64,000 nt of DNA, from contig JARFJB010001987.1 in the NCBI GenBank assembly GCA_036346205.1, positions 4,586,501-4,650,500 on the forward strand, in the 5' to 3' direction. The DNA comes from Vesta saturnalis. Taxonomy: Eukaryota > Arthropoda > Insecta > Coleoptera > Lampyridae. Positions 1 to 11,677 of this stretch are shown piece after piece (within the stretch, counting starts at the first letter, position 1; each line of letters starts with the position of its first letter). Position numbers and translations under genes: made by a program. The notes under the pieces were generated by a model. The model had not been told where the DNA came from, searched no databases, and was given only the letters and a program-made list of their open reading frames with translations.

Positions 1-395
1 CATTAGTTAGGTTAACACTTAATTACCAATGCATTTTTTCTATAGAGATATCATAGTCTCTGGCAAGTACAGTTATTAATTTCCACTTTGTTCAATTGTG
101 GGCTTTAGTGCTTCTACGATACTTCTCTATTACTGCTTAACGTGCTTCACTACATCAAAAACGTTTTATGATTTTTGTTTACGATATTTTAGGTTAAACG
201 AACACGGGAAAGATGTTCGTCTGAAATACTCGACGTTTTAACTAAGCGATCTAATTTCTAACCCTAGATTGGTTACCTATGGCTCTACGTGCTATTATCT
301 TAGTTATTCTTAAGTTTTGAACGATATTGGTTAAAGTGGTTAATTTAATAATTGTATTTTACGTCCTCGTTAATCTGATTTAATCGCACATTGCT
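1..395. other. AT-rich sequence with no recognised feature
   Basis: I see no coding frame, repeat or RNA gene here. It precedes the first J-family retrotransposon fragment. Confidence 0.5.
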
Positions 396-785
396 CTAGA
401 ACAACAGCGGAATTAGGGTCAGTAGAAATTATTTCTATTAGACAATGGTCAGATAGACCTAGAGGGGAAACGACGGAAGTCTTATAAACAAGTTTGATGT
501 AAGAAAGAGATCTAGAAGATGGCGTATGGCTAGGGTTATCAGGGATTCTTGTGGGTTCAGAAACCGTTTGTGTGAGATCACAAGCAATAGAAAATGTGAC
601 TGTGCTATAACCAGCTGGATTAGTAGTAGATAAAAATCGAAGCCAGTCAGAGTTATGAACATTGAAATCTCCTACAATTAAGATATCGTAAGATGGAAAC
701 TCAGACAGACGATATAGTCAACTTCCAAACTAAGGTAATCCAAGATTAGGAGACCGACCTATAAATGCAGAGCATAAAATTGTTG
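396..785 (-). pseudogene. Fragment of J-family non-LTR retrotransposon, endonuclease domain
   Basis: Read on the minus strand, this segment matches the endonuclease (APE-type) region of the longer J copy at 16929-19837, nearly base for base over the part at about 19180-19600. The shared peptide around HLLDLFLTSN lies near 500-540. In the family this domain nicks target DNA for target-primed reverse transcription. The piece is truncated at both ends and carries frameshifts and stops, so it cannot make a protein. No 3' tail or target duplication is visible, which suggests an old, eroded insertion. The family is jockey/CR1-like; the exact clade is not assigned. Confidence 0.8.
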
Positions 786-1199
786 CACCAACTGTTAATT
801 AATATTTAGGTTTAGTTACCCTTCTTTCCCATACACAAGACAGTTACCGACAAATCATGCCCAAATATACGCTTTCTAATACGGGTCAAGCCAGCACAAC
901 GGAGCCCCAATATGTTTCATTACGGGGAACGAAGACATAAACTGTATTCATACAGGTTAAATCTAAAAAAGACAATCTCACATTAATGTAAAGATTAACA
1001 ATAAATATTCTTATATAGTTTTCGGGAATACGTATAACATTTTAAAGTTAAACAAAGTTAAGGAACGCAAATGAATCATACAAAGTTATGGAAAAATGGT
1101 TCTTAAAAGAGTAGGGTTGGTTAACCCACCATACCTTTGATTCGCCGAATCTTCACAATTTCCATTTTATATGGAAAAACCAAACCAAAGACTTTGTAC
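786..1199. other. Spacer, no clear gene
   Basis: No convincing coding sequence. The last part, from about 1120, may be a very eroded upstream extension of the gypsy relic that follows, but motifs become readable only from about 1245. Confidence 0.4.
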
Positions 1200-2060
1200 A
1201 GCTGTTGAACAATGAATCGAGCCAAGACACGATACACGTGCTTTTCAATCTTTATACTGATGCCAGTAAAAAGGTTTTTATTCAAAAATAAAATAAAGTA
1301 AGCTGGACACAAGTATCCTTAAATTGTGAATCTAACTACCACAGCTACTAACTAGATATCTTGGCTATCGCAGTTGCTGTTAAGGAATTTTCAATTAGGA
1401 CTGCTGAGCTTCGCCTTAAGTTCACAAAACTGGAGTTGTTCCTTAAAATTGGATAAGGGTAGATACAACTTTGATGGTATTTATCAACCTAGAACTCACA
1501 TGGATCACGTTGATGCGATTAGTCGAAAACCACTTCAGGTCAACGTCAAAGCTGCTGATTGCTTGCAAAGTGTAGGAGAAAAGTGTTATCGTATGGTCGA
1601 ATACAAACTCTACAGAACACTTAATCATAAAAACAAATCCGCAATTCCTAAATAGGTTCAATGGAGGGTTATGAAACTACATTATATTGACAATGGTCAT
1701 CTAGAACCAAAAACATTTTACAAGCAATATCTCAAATGTAGGAAAGTGAAAAAATTTAAAAACAAGGTGTTTCATGTTTGTGTGTTGAAAAACCTACAGG
1801 TGGAAAACATGTTTATCTACATTCGTTTGAAAATGTTAACAATTCATTCCACACTCGTATTTAAATCACTTAAGGCCTTTATAGAACTTCAAACGATAAT
1901 ACATATGACTTGTTAATTATACTTGTTAAAAATACTAGTTCTCAACTACAGAAGCGAAGTAATATGTACATATTGCGCGTTATTGCATACCTAGACGAAA
2001 ACATATAACGAAAAGGTTTACTGTAATAAATGCTTTGTTTACTGTTGTTGAAAAAGACTG
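1200..2060 (+). pseudogene. Gypsy (Ty3-type) LTR retrotransposon relic: RNase H and integrase fragment
   Basis: Across shifting plus-strand frames one can read a gypsy Pol order. LYTDAS, the RNase H start, lies near 1249-1266. An SNYHSY.LDILAIAVAVKEF-like stretch at about 1325-1395 matches the family pattern of a YHSYELETLA box. A segment ending HVDAISRKP at about 1505-1533 matches the end of the gypsy RNase H domain (HVDALSRNP). Further on, an FHTRI..NHLRPFIE-like stretch near 1848-1890 corresponds to the start of the integrase core (FHTxHxDHLGPF). Several frameshifts and stops interrupt it. No LTRs, primer-binding site or gag are seen nearby, so this is an internal remnant. The assignment rests on motif order, not on a search. 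Confidence 0.7.
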
Positions 2061-2423
2061 TAATTCTTAGAAAGACAAAATCTCCGTAGTATAATGAGGT
2101 ATTAATGTGATCGTTAATACGACCACTGCCGAATCAGAATCTATACTTTTATACGGTTTTCTGTCGTGACGAAACATGATATTCAGTTATCAAGTAATAC
2201 CTCGAAATCAAGCAGATTAGGAAGGCTGTTTAGGATTTTGAATCCATACTAAATGACCACTGCCGTGAACAGTCTCTATCGAGAGACCGCAGACGATTTA
2301 AGGAAGTATTAAATTGAAACCCTCAACATTCAAAAAATAAAATAGGCGAGTTTTATATATTGACTTCTATGCTTCAAATAAGGGTATACTAATAGTAGGA
2401 GTGGCGATTTTAAGTTTGAAAAA
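2061..2423. other. Unremarkable spacer
   Basis: No coding or repeat structure recognised beyond short imperfect palindromes such as GTCTCTATCGAGAGAC near 2273-2288. Confidence 0.4.
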
Positions 2424-2585
2424 TCAATAATCGATTACTGAAAATAATCGATTTTTTTATTAATCGATAACCAAATAATCGAATAATCGGTTAATCAAAT
2501 AATTGATTAGTCACATAATCAATTAACCAAATAATCGATTATTACTGTAATCCATTAATCAAACAATCAATTAATCAAACGTTAC
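2424..2585. repeat. AATCGATTA-rich degenerate repeat, copy 1
   Basis: Dense irregular repetition of AATCGATTA/TTAATCAAATAATC words. The 5' edge (GTTTGAA...AATCGATT...ACTGAA) resembles the edge of the second block at about 2760, so the two blocks look like copies of one repeat unit. Confidence 0.75.
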
Positions 2586-2759
2586 TTAATTGGACAACGT
2601 CCGTTCAGAGGAAAATAACATAGTGCATGCCTCAAAATTATAGTTAGGTAAAATTTATTTATGTATTTAAGTATGTACCGCAAATAATACATAGAACATA
2701 GTGAAATATTATATATAAACTAGAGCGATATGTGCAAAAAATTTAATGCGAATTAAGGG

Positions 2760-2985
2760 TGGAAGTTTGAACAATTGGTAATCAAGTACTGAAGAGATAA
2801 TCGATTTTTTAATTAACGTTAGTCAAATAATCGATTAATCAAATGATCGATTTATTAAATAATAGAACGACATAATTTATTAAGCGAATAATCGATTAAT
2901 CAAATAATCCGTTAATCGATTATTTAAAAAGCTTATCAAAAACCTAATTAATCGATTAATCGATTATAATAGATTAATTTATATT
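2760..2985. repeat. AATCGATTA-rich degenerate repeat, copy 2
   Basis: The same AATCGATTAATCAAATAATC vocabulary as the block at 2424-2585, with a similar leading segment (AGTTTGAACAATTGGTAATC). The two blocks lie in the same orientation about 340 bp apart. ATCGAT is palindromic, so the blocks can also fold on themselves. Confidence 0.75.
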
Positions 2986-3069
2986 TTTGCTCAGTCCTAA
3001 TGGACTGAAATTAAGTGACATATTTATGTTAACAACTAATTGGAAATGCCGTATGATAAGAATTGCCCA

Positions 3070-4390
3070 TTCGTCGCTAACTCCTTAGTGACCAGCAATA
3101 TGGGTTTATGCAAAGTCGTTCAACAGGTGATCTTCTTTCATATGTGATCCAAGTTTGGAACAATACAGTAGAGCAGTCCGGTAAAACAGTTGTAGTCGCT
3201 TTAGACATCTCAAAGGCATTTGACCAAGTTTGGCATAAGTGTTTACTTGCCAAACTCACCTCGTTTGGGTTAAATGATACGCTCATTAACTGGATTTCTA
3301 GTTTCCTTGATAAAAGACGAATACGTGTCGTAGTTGATGGCTTTTTTTCAAAAGAAGTTAACGCGATCGTACCACAGGGATCCGTTACAGCGCCTACACT
3401 TTTGCTGCTGTACATAAATGACCTTATTTCTTCAACAAACTAACCCCATCCATTGCTTTGCTGACTATAGCACTCTTCACTGTAGTTCATCTCAGTCTAC
3501 TCATAGTGATAATCCACCTTCTATGCCAAATCAATAACTTAAAGCTGAAATGGCAAATTCAATCAACAAAGACATTCAACGTATTCTCGAATAGGGAAGC
3601 AATAATCTAGTTAAATTTAATGCTAACAAAACTCAGTGTTGCCTTAAAAAAGATCGATCATTTCCTGTTGTAAGTATGAATGGCTCAGTTCTTAAGTTTT
3701 CAGACTCTATTACTCTGTTGGGTATGACTGTATCTTCAAATATCTCTTGGGTTGACCATCTTCAGTCAGCTACCAAAACAGCTGCTCGTAAAATAGGCTT
3801 TTTGTACAGATCTAAGCAGTACTTTACCTCTCGACAACTCCTTCTGCTGCATAAGGCCCAAATTCGGCCTCATCTGGAATATAATTCTCACCTCTGAGTT
3901 AGTACTCCCCAATACGCTCTCGATATCGTTGATCGTATTCAAAAGAGAGCGATTAGGCTTATAAATGACTCGTCCTTAACTTCTCACATACAGTCCCTTG
4001 AGCATAGGATGGTTTCAGTTCTTTCTTTGTATTATCGTTATTATAACGGCTGTTGTGCTGCTGAATTATATTCTTTGATACCATTTCGGACTATCTTTGC
4101 GAGAAACACTCGGTTCGCTCATTCACATCATCAGTATGCAGTACAAATCTCCACCTGTCGTACCAAACAGCGCAATCCACATTTTTCTACACGGCTTCTA
4201 AACTCTGGAATGATCTCCCTAGTTCCTGCTTTCCTCCCACTTATGATATGAGAAAATTTAAGGTAGCTGTTTATAGGCATCTATTGGGAATTCATTATCC
4301 CTCTATCCATCCTCCTAAGTGTTCCTGAGTGCTTTAGCACGATAGGCCAAATTTAGCCTGTTCACGTCTACAATCATAAAAAAAAATTAT
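3070..4390 (+). pseudogene. J-family non-LTR retrotransposon, 5'-truncated reverse transcriptase and 3' end
   Basis: The coding remnant starts near LLTNS/LLSD-QQYGF and runs through VVVALDISKAFDQVWHKCL (about 3190-3245), RRIRVVVDGFF (about 3315-3350), the PQGSV turn (about 3373), the polymerase core and a long C-terminal region to about 4326. The short 3' UTR (GAGTGCTTTAGCAC, CCTGTTCACGTCTACAATCAT) ends in an A-run at about 4378. The same 3' end, reverse-complemented, starts J4 at 16929. The polymerase FADD box reads FADY near 3460-3471, so the second catalytic aspartate is lost; there are also frameshifts and stops (for example at 3443 and 3895). It is a dead 5'-truncated copy, as target-primed reverse transcription often leaves. 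Confidence 0.85.
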
Positions 4391-5690
4391 GGTTCTAGCG
4401 TCCAAGCTTACACTATGTATTGTGCAACTCAGTTTAACACTTGATGAGGCCGATATCCTATAGACTGTTGATTGATTTAAATTTTGAATGTGGAGAACTA
4501 TTCAGAGCTTGTTGCTTTTGTATATTAAATTAAAATTGGAGAACCGCTTGTTTGTGTAAAATTTATTATGATGAGTTTTATATTCTTATTTTGGCAAAGG
4601 TCTGTACCTAGATCAGCATTATGAGTTACAATGCTTTTTGTTCATGTGAATATTTTAACGTTTAAGGACTTTCTATGTATCTCGCTCTACTTGTCTTTAA
4701 GAGAGAGAAGGTTAAGTAAGAATTTCAGTTTAATTGCTTTGGTCGCGTCGTATTCGGTGAACGTGTCATGTTACTTTCGTGCTGATGATAAGTAAAGTGC
4801 TGAGTTTTGGAAGGAGCGAATTGGTTATCGTTGTCAGAGATCCTTGGTGTATGAGATAAAATGGCAGATGAAGTTAAGGTGTGTGGATATCGTTTTGTAC
4901 GCATACCTAGTGTAAGTGGGAAGAGAAGAAATCTGTTATTGGTCGAAGTTCGGTTTTTGAAAGTGGACGTTATCTAATTGAGCAGGTGTTTTGAGGGGTT
5001 GAAGGCCCGCGGGGGTAGGCGGTGACATGAAAGATGGTAAAGTGAGTGTGATATGGAGTAGATACCGGTGAGAACGTTGATTCTGTAATTTATCGCGGCA
5101 TTGTTTAAAGTGGTTCTCATTCGCGTATTTTTGATTATTTATGACGTTAAAACAATCCGTTATTGTAGTATGAGGAACTTTGAAAATAGTAGAGTTAAGG
5201 TCTTTCATTTCGGCTTAGCTGATATATATGTATTTATTTATTGTATATATTTGAGCAGTCGTATATAATGACCTCCGAGGACCCGGGTTTTGTTTAAGTA
5301 TGTAACTATATATTGTACTATGGAAACTTATAGACTTTCTATTTATTGCACATGCATTAAAGTTGCTCGGAAAAGTATATTAACTCCAGTAATAATATCG
5401 AAACAGAAAATTGACAGTTATTTCATACAAAAATGGTACATTTTTTTTAAATTAAACTTGACGATTAGATAACAGGAATTGGGACAATTATGAAATGCGC
5501 CAACGAAGCATATAAGTAAGAACTATCTTAATTTTTGTTTATTTGTTTTACGATCTTTAATATTTTTTTTATGTTTGAAACGTAAAAATACGTAACGAAT
5601 TCGGCTACTCTTTGTTGCGGTACTTGGAATTGTCGTACTTCATTCTTTCTGGTGAATGCCTTTAGTATTTTCCCTTTTTCTACTATGTGT
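4391..5690. other. Spacer without recognised gene
   Basis: The part at about 4700-5210 is somewhat richer in G than the surroundings, and a 90-codon frame is open on the minus strand at 4936-5208. It has no family motif I recognise and no splice signals I would trust, so I leave it unannotated. Confidence 0.4.
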
Positions 5691-8140
5691 TCAGTATCAA
5701 CGCAATTGCGCGAATCATTGAACAAATCAGCAGTAGCGTTACAACCCGAAAACGCGACGTGCTCTAAAAATTTCAAACTCACAAACACAAAAATTCTTAA
5801 AATAACATGTATGAACATAATGTTCCGGGTGGCCCTTCTAGTATGACAAATCCCCTTATGTAAGAAAATAGGTATATTTTTTTTTCAAATAAAAGTTGTT
5901 CATACTCATCAGAACTTTATTTTTTTTGTAAAAAATGTATATACAGAGTGGAGAGAAAAAGTTACATTTTGGTAACAGAATACCAATAAATAAATAGCGC
6001 TTCAAATAAATAGCGCTTCAAAAGACAGTTCCAAAAATATGGGCAAGATGGTGAAAATAGATTGTAATTTAGTCTTCTATCAATTAATGCTCTCAAACGT
6101 TATCCACAAGAAATCAGTGTTGCCAAGATTTGAGAAATCTAGATTCTCTCCATTTCTAAATGCAACATCATATGTATAAATACATTCGAATAGAGCATTT
6201 CAAGAGATTTATGGTGATATAGCATGTTATGGGCCTGTTATTAAGAGAAATGCTAATCAACTTATGTTGAAAAAAAGCAATGTGGTTCTTATACAGAAAG
6301 CATTGCTTTGACAACAAAAAGTATCTCCAATAAATAAAATAAATTGGAAAATCAAAACATACCTTCAACGAAATTTATTAGACTTGTAATAATTCAATCT
6401 GTAATAATTGTTCTATATGCCCTCTCATCTGAGCGATACAGGTGGTATAACGCAGTTCCATGCTATCAATAGCCTTTGAGACATAATTTGTTTGCCTTGA
6501 CAATTGGATAGCCCCTCCAATTTTGCGTGTGAGTTCCTCAGTACTGGTAGATTGGCTCTCATACATCATGTCTTTGACAGTATCCCAGAAAAAGAAATAC
6601 CTTTGGGGTTAAGTCAGGACTTCGTGCAGGGAAAGAAATATTATCATCTTTCCCAATGGCTTTAGAGTGGACTCCGTGAATTCTCTGCTCAAGAAATTGT
6701 CTACACCAACCCCTCGATGGTAGAGTACACTATCTTGTTGCCAATTCAAATTTGGCCTGTAGACAAGGGGAGTTTCACTATCAATCATTTTTATTATATC
6801 ATTTGCAGTAACTGCATGTATCTTTCGGAATTTGTATTGCGTTAAAAAAAATAGGTCCTATTATGGAGTTTCTCTATATACCATACCAAACCTTAACGGA
6901 TCTTCTCCCTTGCTTTTTGGTTTCTCTTATTCGGTGTCTATTTTCATAATTCCTATAACAGGTTTCTTTTGGTTGAAAACACCTGCGGCAGTTGTAAATA
7001 TGGATTCATCTGTCCAAAATACGGTTTATAAACTGCCATCCATCAATAATGAACTGAAAATCATGCGACTGTCCAAATTATTTGGTTATAGCTTTAGTTT
7101 CGGTTGAAATCTAAAACTTTTATATTTGTTAACCTTGAGACAGGTTATTAATGTAGATATCGGAATGTATAGATGAAGAGGCGCCTTACGTGTTTAGCTG
7201 CTTGGATTTTCGTTAAAGTGGAGTAATATGTTTAATCGAGTATTCTCAGTAATAACATAGCTTCTTCTTATTCTTTTTTCTACTGGAAAACCTTTTTTGA
7301 AAGAATGACATAGCCTCCAAATTGTTTTGCGAGTTGGAATTGTGCTATCGGGAAACTTTCATTGAAGTGATTATTTGCCAATACAGCAGACTGATCATTT
7401 TTTATAAGAAATTCGACCATACATACTTTTTGCTCCATGAGTTACATATTATTTGAGCCAACTAAACAAAATTGGTAATCTAGTTTTGACAAGAGCTCTA
7501 CTTTTCAGAAATACAACAAGCTTTTTTGTTGCTATGGAAATGATATTTTTTATGCATCCCAATATTCAAGATTTACCAAAATAAACTACTTGTAGCTCTT
7601 AAACTATGAATAGAAGACCTATGATGGAGAAGAACTATAATTCTCAAAAGTTGGCATCACTGATTTTATATTGACAGCTTTTAAAATATGAGAGCATGAA
7701 TTGGTAGAAGACTAAATTACATTTTTTTGGCGCCACGTAAAACTTTCTAGCTCCAATAGAATCCATTTTACAGGCCTTTGAACGTGGACACTGTTTTTTA
7801 TAGATTGAAATTTTTGAAATTGTCTTTTAAAACGCTATTTAAATATGCAATAGTATGCAGGGTGTTCCATTTAACAAAATGTAACTTTGTGTCACCACTC
7901 TGTGTATAAATTTTTTTAAGATAATTTTTTTACAAAAAAATAAAGTTCCATTGAGTATGAACAACTTTTACCTGAAAAATTTTTATACCTATTTTACTTT
8001 CTCACATAAGGAGGTGGGTCATACTAAACTGGACACCCAGTACATTATATTCATACATCTTATTTTAAAAATTTTTGTTTCCAGTTTTCGGATAGTAATG
8101 CTATTGCCGATTTGGACAATGCAATTGCGTTGACATGTGA
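5690..8140. mobile_element. Decayed IS630/mariner-like DNA transposon with two-layer inverted repeats
   Basis: Two pairs of inverted repeats are nested. The inner pair (about 5941-6130 and 7600-7912) begins ACAGAGTGGAGAGAAAAAG on the left and ends ACACAGAGTGGTGACACAAA when read from the right, both followed by GTTACATTTTG. The outer pair (about 5690-5940 and 7913-8140) shares AGTTGTTCATACTCA, a TGTATGAA.ATAATGT stretch and TATCAACGCAATTGC/TGTCAACGCAATTGC. Either one element had unusually long inverted repeats, or one element inserted into another and both then decayed. The inside holds a broken transposase on the minus strand. Confidence 0.75.
6378..7065 (-). pseudogene. Transposase remnant, IS630/Tc1/mariner superfamily
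   Basis: Minus-strand reading gives FWTDESIFTTAAGVFNQ (about 7020-6970), the first catalytic aspartate box. It is followed by a region that includes WQQDSVLYHRG (about 6755-6725), the second aspartate box (normally QQDGAPPHR). The SPDLTP box, here out of frame, lies near 6620-6605, and a C-terminal tail ending HIEQLLQIELLQV at 6378 matches the usual end of insect DDxD transposases. The third acidic residue before FFFW appears replaced (QRYFFFW), and several frameshifts and stops exist, so no active enzyme can be made. It lies inside the inverted repeats of the element at 5690-8140, consistent with being its own transposase. Confidence 0.75.
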
Positions 8141-8739
8141 AACCAAACTATTGATGAATTACAGATTTTATGTTTGTTTTGTTAGAGATGATCATTTTGC
8201 GATTTATTAAGTAAAAGTTATGAAAATTTGAGAATAAGAGTTTCCTTATTTTAATGTAAAGTTTTGCAGAGTTTTGAAACCAAATTAATGATACATTTTT
8301 AAGTTATCTGGCCTATTTAGTTTATATTCCGGTATAAGCTGTTTAAACAAAGTATTCTTTGATCGGTATAGAGTTTTATGCTGTGAAGCTTTTAAGCGTA
8401 TTAAGGAATTTTTTTGAGTTTAAGTAATCAAGTTCGAGATTTTAATGAGACAACTTAAAGTTGGAAAGAGAGTTTGTTTTGCGAATTACGAGAGCGTTTA
8501 GTGATTAAATTTTAATAGTGCGTTGAAGTTAATTTACGGATTTAGCCAAAAATTAAGGTAAGTGAAGTGATGGCTCCAGCACTGGATGCGAGGAGTTTTT
8601 AGGAAATGTGTAAGTTTGACGATTACTTGATTTTTGAGTGAACAGTTGGCATTCTTGACTTATGCTGACGTTGGAATTGAACCATTAAAAAGAAACTATA
8701 TTAAACTTATGCAAAATTTAGGTAAATACAAATATGTAA
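8141..8739. other. Spacer, nothing recognised
   Basis: AT-rich sequence without coding motifs, between the decayed transposon and the left arm of the large inverted-repeat element. Confidence 0.4.
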
Positions 8740-8856
8740 CAAAGCAATGGAAACATGGCAACCGGTTAAATTTTCTGAAACTTTGGTATGTTGTACTCGA
8801 TTTAGTAACCAAAAGTGTCAATTGGCCCAACTCAATCCTATGACTAGTTTTCGAGA

Positions 8857-9935
8857 TACAGGATGTTAAAATTGAAAAATGCCCAGTTTTTGGGAATTTG
8901 TATTTTCAAATTTACCAGCTAGATTACATTTCTGTTGCATAAATACGTTTACTGCTTATTTAAGTCATGCATTAGTAAATATATCACTACAAGGTGATTC
9001 ACAAATATATGAAGGTGGTTCTTTGCAGAAACTCACTATTTTCAGTGTAACTTCAGGGAACCATTTTTTCAAAAGGTACTATGCAATATGGTATTTTGAC
9101 GATAAAATGTTGCATAACAAATATTTATTATACAGGGTGTTTTACAGAATGAGCCACAATATAAAATTATTTTTTTTATGACTTAATTCAAAACACTGTA
9201 CTTCCGAATTGATTTTTGAGAAAGTTGATACAATTAATATATTTGTATATATAAGCTTCAATATATACAGGGTGATTTATTTATTAAACGTTATTGTATT
9301 TTAAGATAAGTACAAAAACCATGCATTTATAAATTTCCTCGGTTAAATGTAACCATTATTACAGTATATATTATTTGTAGTAGCCTCTTAAGAGCTATGA
9401 ATTTTATATCCCATACTATGACCAGTTTTCGAAGTACAAGGCGTAGAAGTTGAGAAATGTTGAATTGATTAGTTCTTCTTATTTAAACTGAAAATTTTAA
9501 ATTGATTTTGTGTTACCTATATAGGTATAATGTAAGCTTGGTTCGACGTAAATTAAAAGTTCCGCAAAAAATATTTACGGTTACAGGGTGATTCACGAAT
9601 TATTTACAATAGATTTTTGCGAACACTTAATATTTACAATTTTGCCATATATATTTTATTTCTTAAAGTTCATGCCTGCTCACTCACAATTTCGCAATCT
9701 ATACTGTTCATACAGGATGAATCATAAAGGTATACTGTCAGCTACCAAAAATAAATAGGCTTTGAAATTATTACAACGATACCTTGTATTTCGTGAGTGA
9801 CTTTTATGTTAATTTCATAATATTACATTAAGTACTCATGAACATAATATATACAGGGTGATTTCGTTGTTTTATAGTTACCTACAAAATATATCACACC
9901 TTGTTCCGATATACATGACAAGTTTTTATACACTA
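8857..9935. repeat. Tandem array of TACAGGGTG modules in the left arm
   Basis: TACAGGGTG-like boxes start at 8857 (TACAGGATG), 8988 (TACAAGGTG), 9131, 9266, 9435 (TACAAGGCG), 9582, 9711 (TACAGGATG) and 9852. Spacings are 131, 143, 135, 169, 147, 129 and 141 bp. The first four modules resemble the last four in order: 8857 and 9435 share TGAC(T/C)AGTTTTCGA just upstream, and 8988 and 9582 share GGTGATTCAC. The arm therefore looks like a doubled four-module unit of about 578 bp. Confidence 0.75.
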
Positions 9936-10043
9936 GGCAGTATAGATAATGTCTATGTGAACTGGAGGATGTCGTGCAATTTGTCTTTTAAGAGATGCAA
10001 CTTGTAAAAAATCAATATTCTCTTCCTCATTTAAGTAAATTAA
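9933..10043 (-). CDS. Candidate terminal exon of an unknown gene inside the BIR centre
   Basis: On the minus strand a splice acceptor (TCATTTAACAG) precedes a 36-codon open frame in phase 0 that ends in TAG at 9935-9933, exactly where the inverted-repeat arm begins. The peptide is charged and low in simple sequence: it contains LNEEENIDFLQVASLKRQIA and then RHPPVHIDII. That looks more like protein than the AT-rich surroundings. I do not recognise the family. Upstream on the same strand another frame is open for roughly 60 codons (about 10258-10070) but has no good donor, so the exon connection is unresolved. It may belong to the element itself or to captured host sequence. Confidence 0.35.
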   Translation of the reverse strand, partial: LIYLNEEENIDFLQVASLKRQIARHPPVHIDIIYTA

Positions 10044-10276
10044 CTGTTAAATGATAATAACACAACTAAAAACTTAAAACACAACACAGCTACATACAGA
10101 GTTAAACAGCATAAAATAATAAAAAACTTGGTAAGAATTTGACAATAGTAATATGTCATTTATTTTTACTGAGGTAACTAGTTGAGTACAGCCAACTATG
10201 ATTAATTCTCCTTTAATATTAACATTTAGGTCTTGCAACAGTGATATAATTATTGGAACTCATCTGTTATTGTTAA

Positions 10277-10720
10277 ATGAGAAGCAATTTGTATAAAATA
10301 TTTTATGGCCAACTACAAGGTATTGCGCTTGGAATTGAAAATCTAGTCCGTCGACGTAGGAAATGGAATAGATTAAACCATAGACACGTCGCCATAGAAT
10401 ATTTAATAAACGCAACTGGTCTATACCGTCATCCATATTTAGCCGCCCAATATATCCATGCCACTTTCCAAAGGGACGAAAGTAACTCAATAGAAATACA
10501 CGAACTTATTCGTGAACTTGATTGCCGATAGTTGAGAATTTATTTGAGATTTCGAAACCCCTTAAAATATACGATGTGGATAGTGTTTGATAATGATAAT
10601 ATTAAAAAAAGTCCAATTAGAGACAACTATTGCATTTTCATACTTGGTGCTGGAACTACAACTATGAAATACTTGCCTTTACATAAAAAATTAATATTAT
10701 CTATATTGTCGAGTGTATAA
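10277..10720 (+). pseudogene. Orphan open frame in the BIR centre, one in-frame stop
   Basis: An ATG at 10277, directly preceded by an in-frame TAA, opens an 84-codon frame ending in TAG at 10529-10531. The same frame then stays open for 62 more codons to TAA at 10718-10720, at the inner edge of the right arm. The N-terminal half is rich in basic residues (LVRRRRKWNRLNHRH), followed by AIEYLINATGLYRHPYLAAQ and a stretch of mixed acidic residues ending in ELIRELD. This does not look like translated AT-rich spacer. I recognise no domain; a basic N-terminus would fit a nucleic-acid-binding protein, but that is inference. The stop may mark decay, or the first 84 codons may be the whole product. 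Confidence 0.35.
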
Positions 10721-11677
10721 AAACTTGCCACGTATATCGGAATAAGGTGTGATATATTTTGTATGTAATTATAAAACAACAAAATCACCCTGTATATAAT
10801 ATGTTCATTTTCTACTTAGTGTAATATGAAATTAACATAAAATTCAATCATAAAATATATATATGGCAAAATTATAGATATTAAGTGTTTGCAAAAATCT
10901 ATTGTAAATAATTCGTGAATCACCCTGTAACAGTAAATATTTTTTGCGGAACTTTTAATGTACAGGGTGGCCAACTAAGAATGCGAGGTACTGTATCTGG
11001 GAAACTATCCATCGTAGAGGTTTGCGCAAAAAAAAGTTATACTAAAATGGCCAATACAAAAACCTGGAAAATATTTTCAAGTTTCTGAAATGGCCGCTAG
11101 GGGACGTAACTGCAATCTTGAATCTAAAAAAGTTATGTTTCTGTGAATTCTGCTATATTAACCTAATAAAAAAATAACTGATCTTTGAAGTCGAGGACAA
11201 TCTGAACTTTTTTTGTTTGGCACTTTTTGACGTATCTATAAAAATAAAGTTAATAAAGGTTTCCTTCAATCACCCCTCGTATCTTCGAAACGGCTAATCC
11301 GATTTTAACAAACTGGGGCGCGTTGAAAAGATATTTTCTTGGGCTACAAATGTTAAAATAATTGAAGTTTTGTTAGTTTCACATGTCGTCGCTAGAGGGC
11401 TTTGTTCGGCATTCCGACAGAAACGGTTAATTTTAGCAAAAAAATTAAATGCATTGGTATGACTTTTTTTATGAACAAGTAGCTAAATGATGCGTAAACA
11501 AGCTCGCGAAAACCGCATCTCGATATCATCTTGTTCCTAACCTAAAATATCGGCCAAAGAAAACTTTATACGAAAATCCCTTAAATTTTTATTTTTTTTT
11601 AACTATATTTTTCTGGAATTGTTTCTATTATGTAAGTTGTGGCCCTAAAAAGGACCGATTTAAAGGAGGAAGGTTTT

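Noticed and set aside
4936..5208. A 90-codon minus-strand frame in a G-richer patch
   Set aside because: No recognised motif, no splice or start context, no codon bias strong enough to call it a gene.
8857..9935. CRISPR-like array
   Set aside because: Repeats of about 9-13 bp at 130-170 bp spacing in a eukaryotic transposon arm do not fit CRISPR structure.
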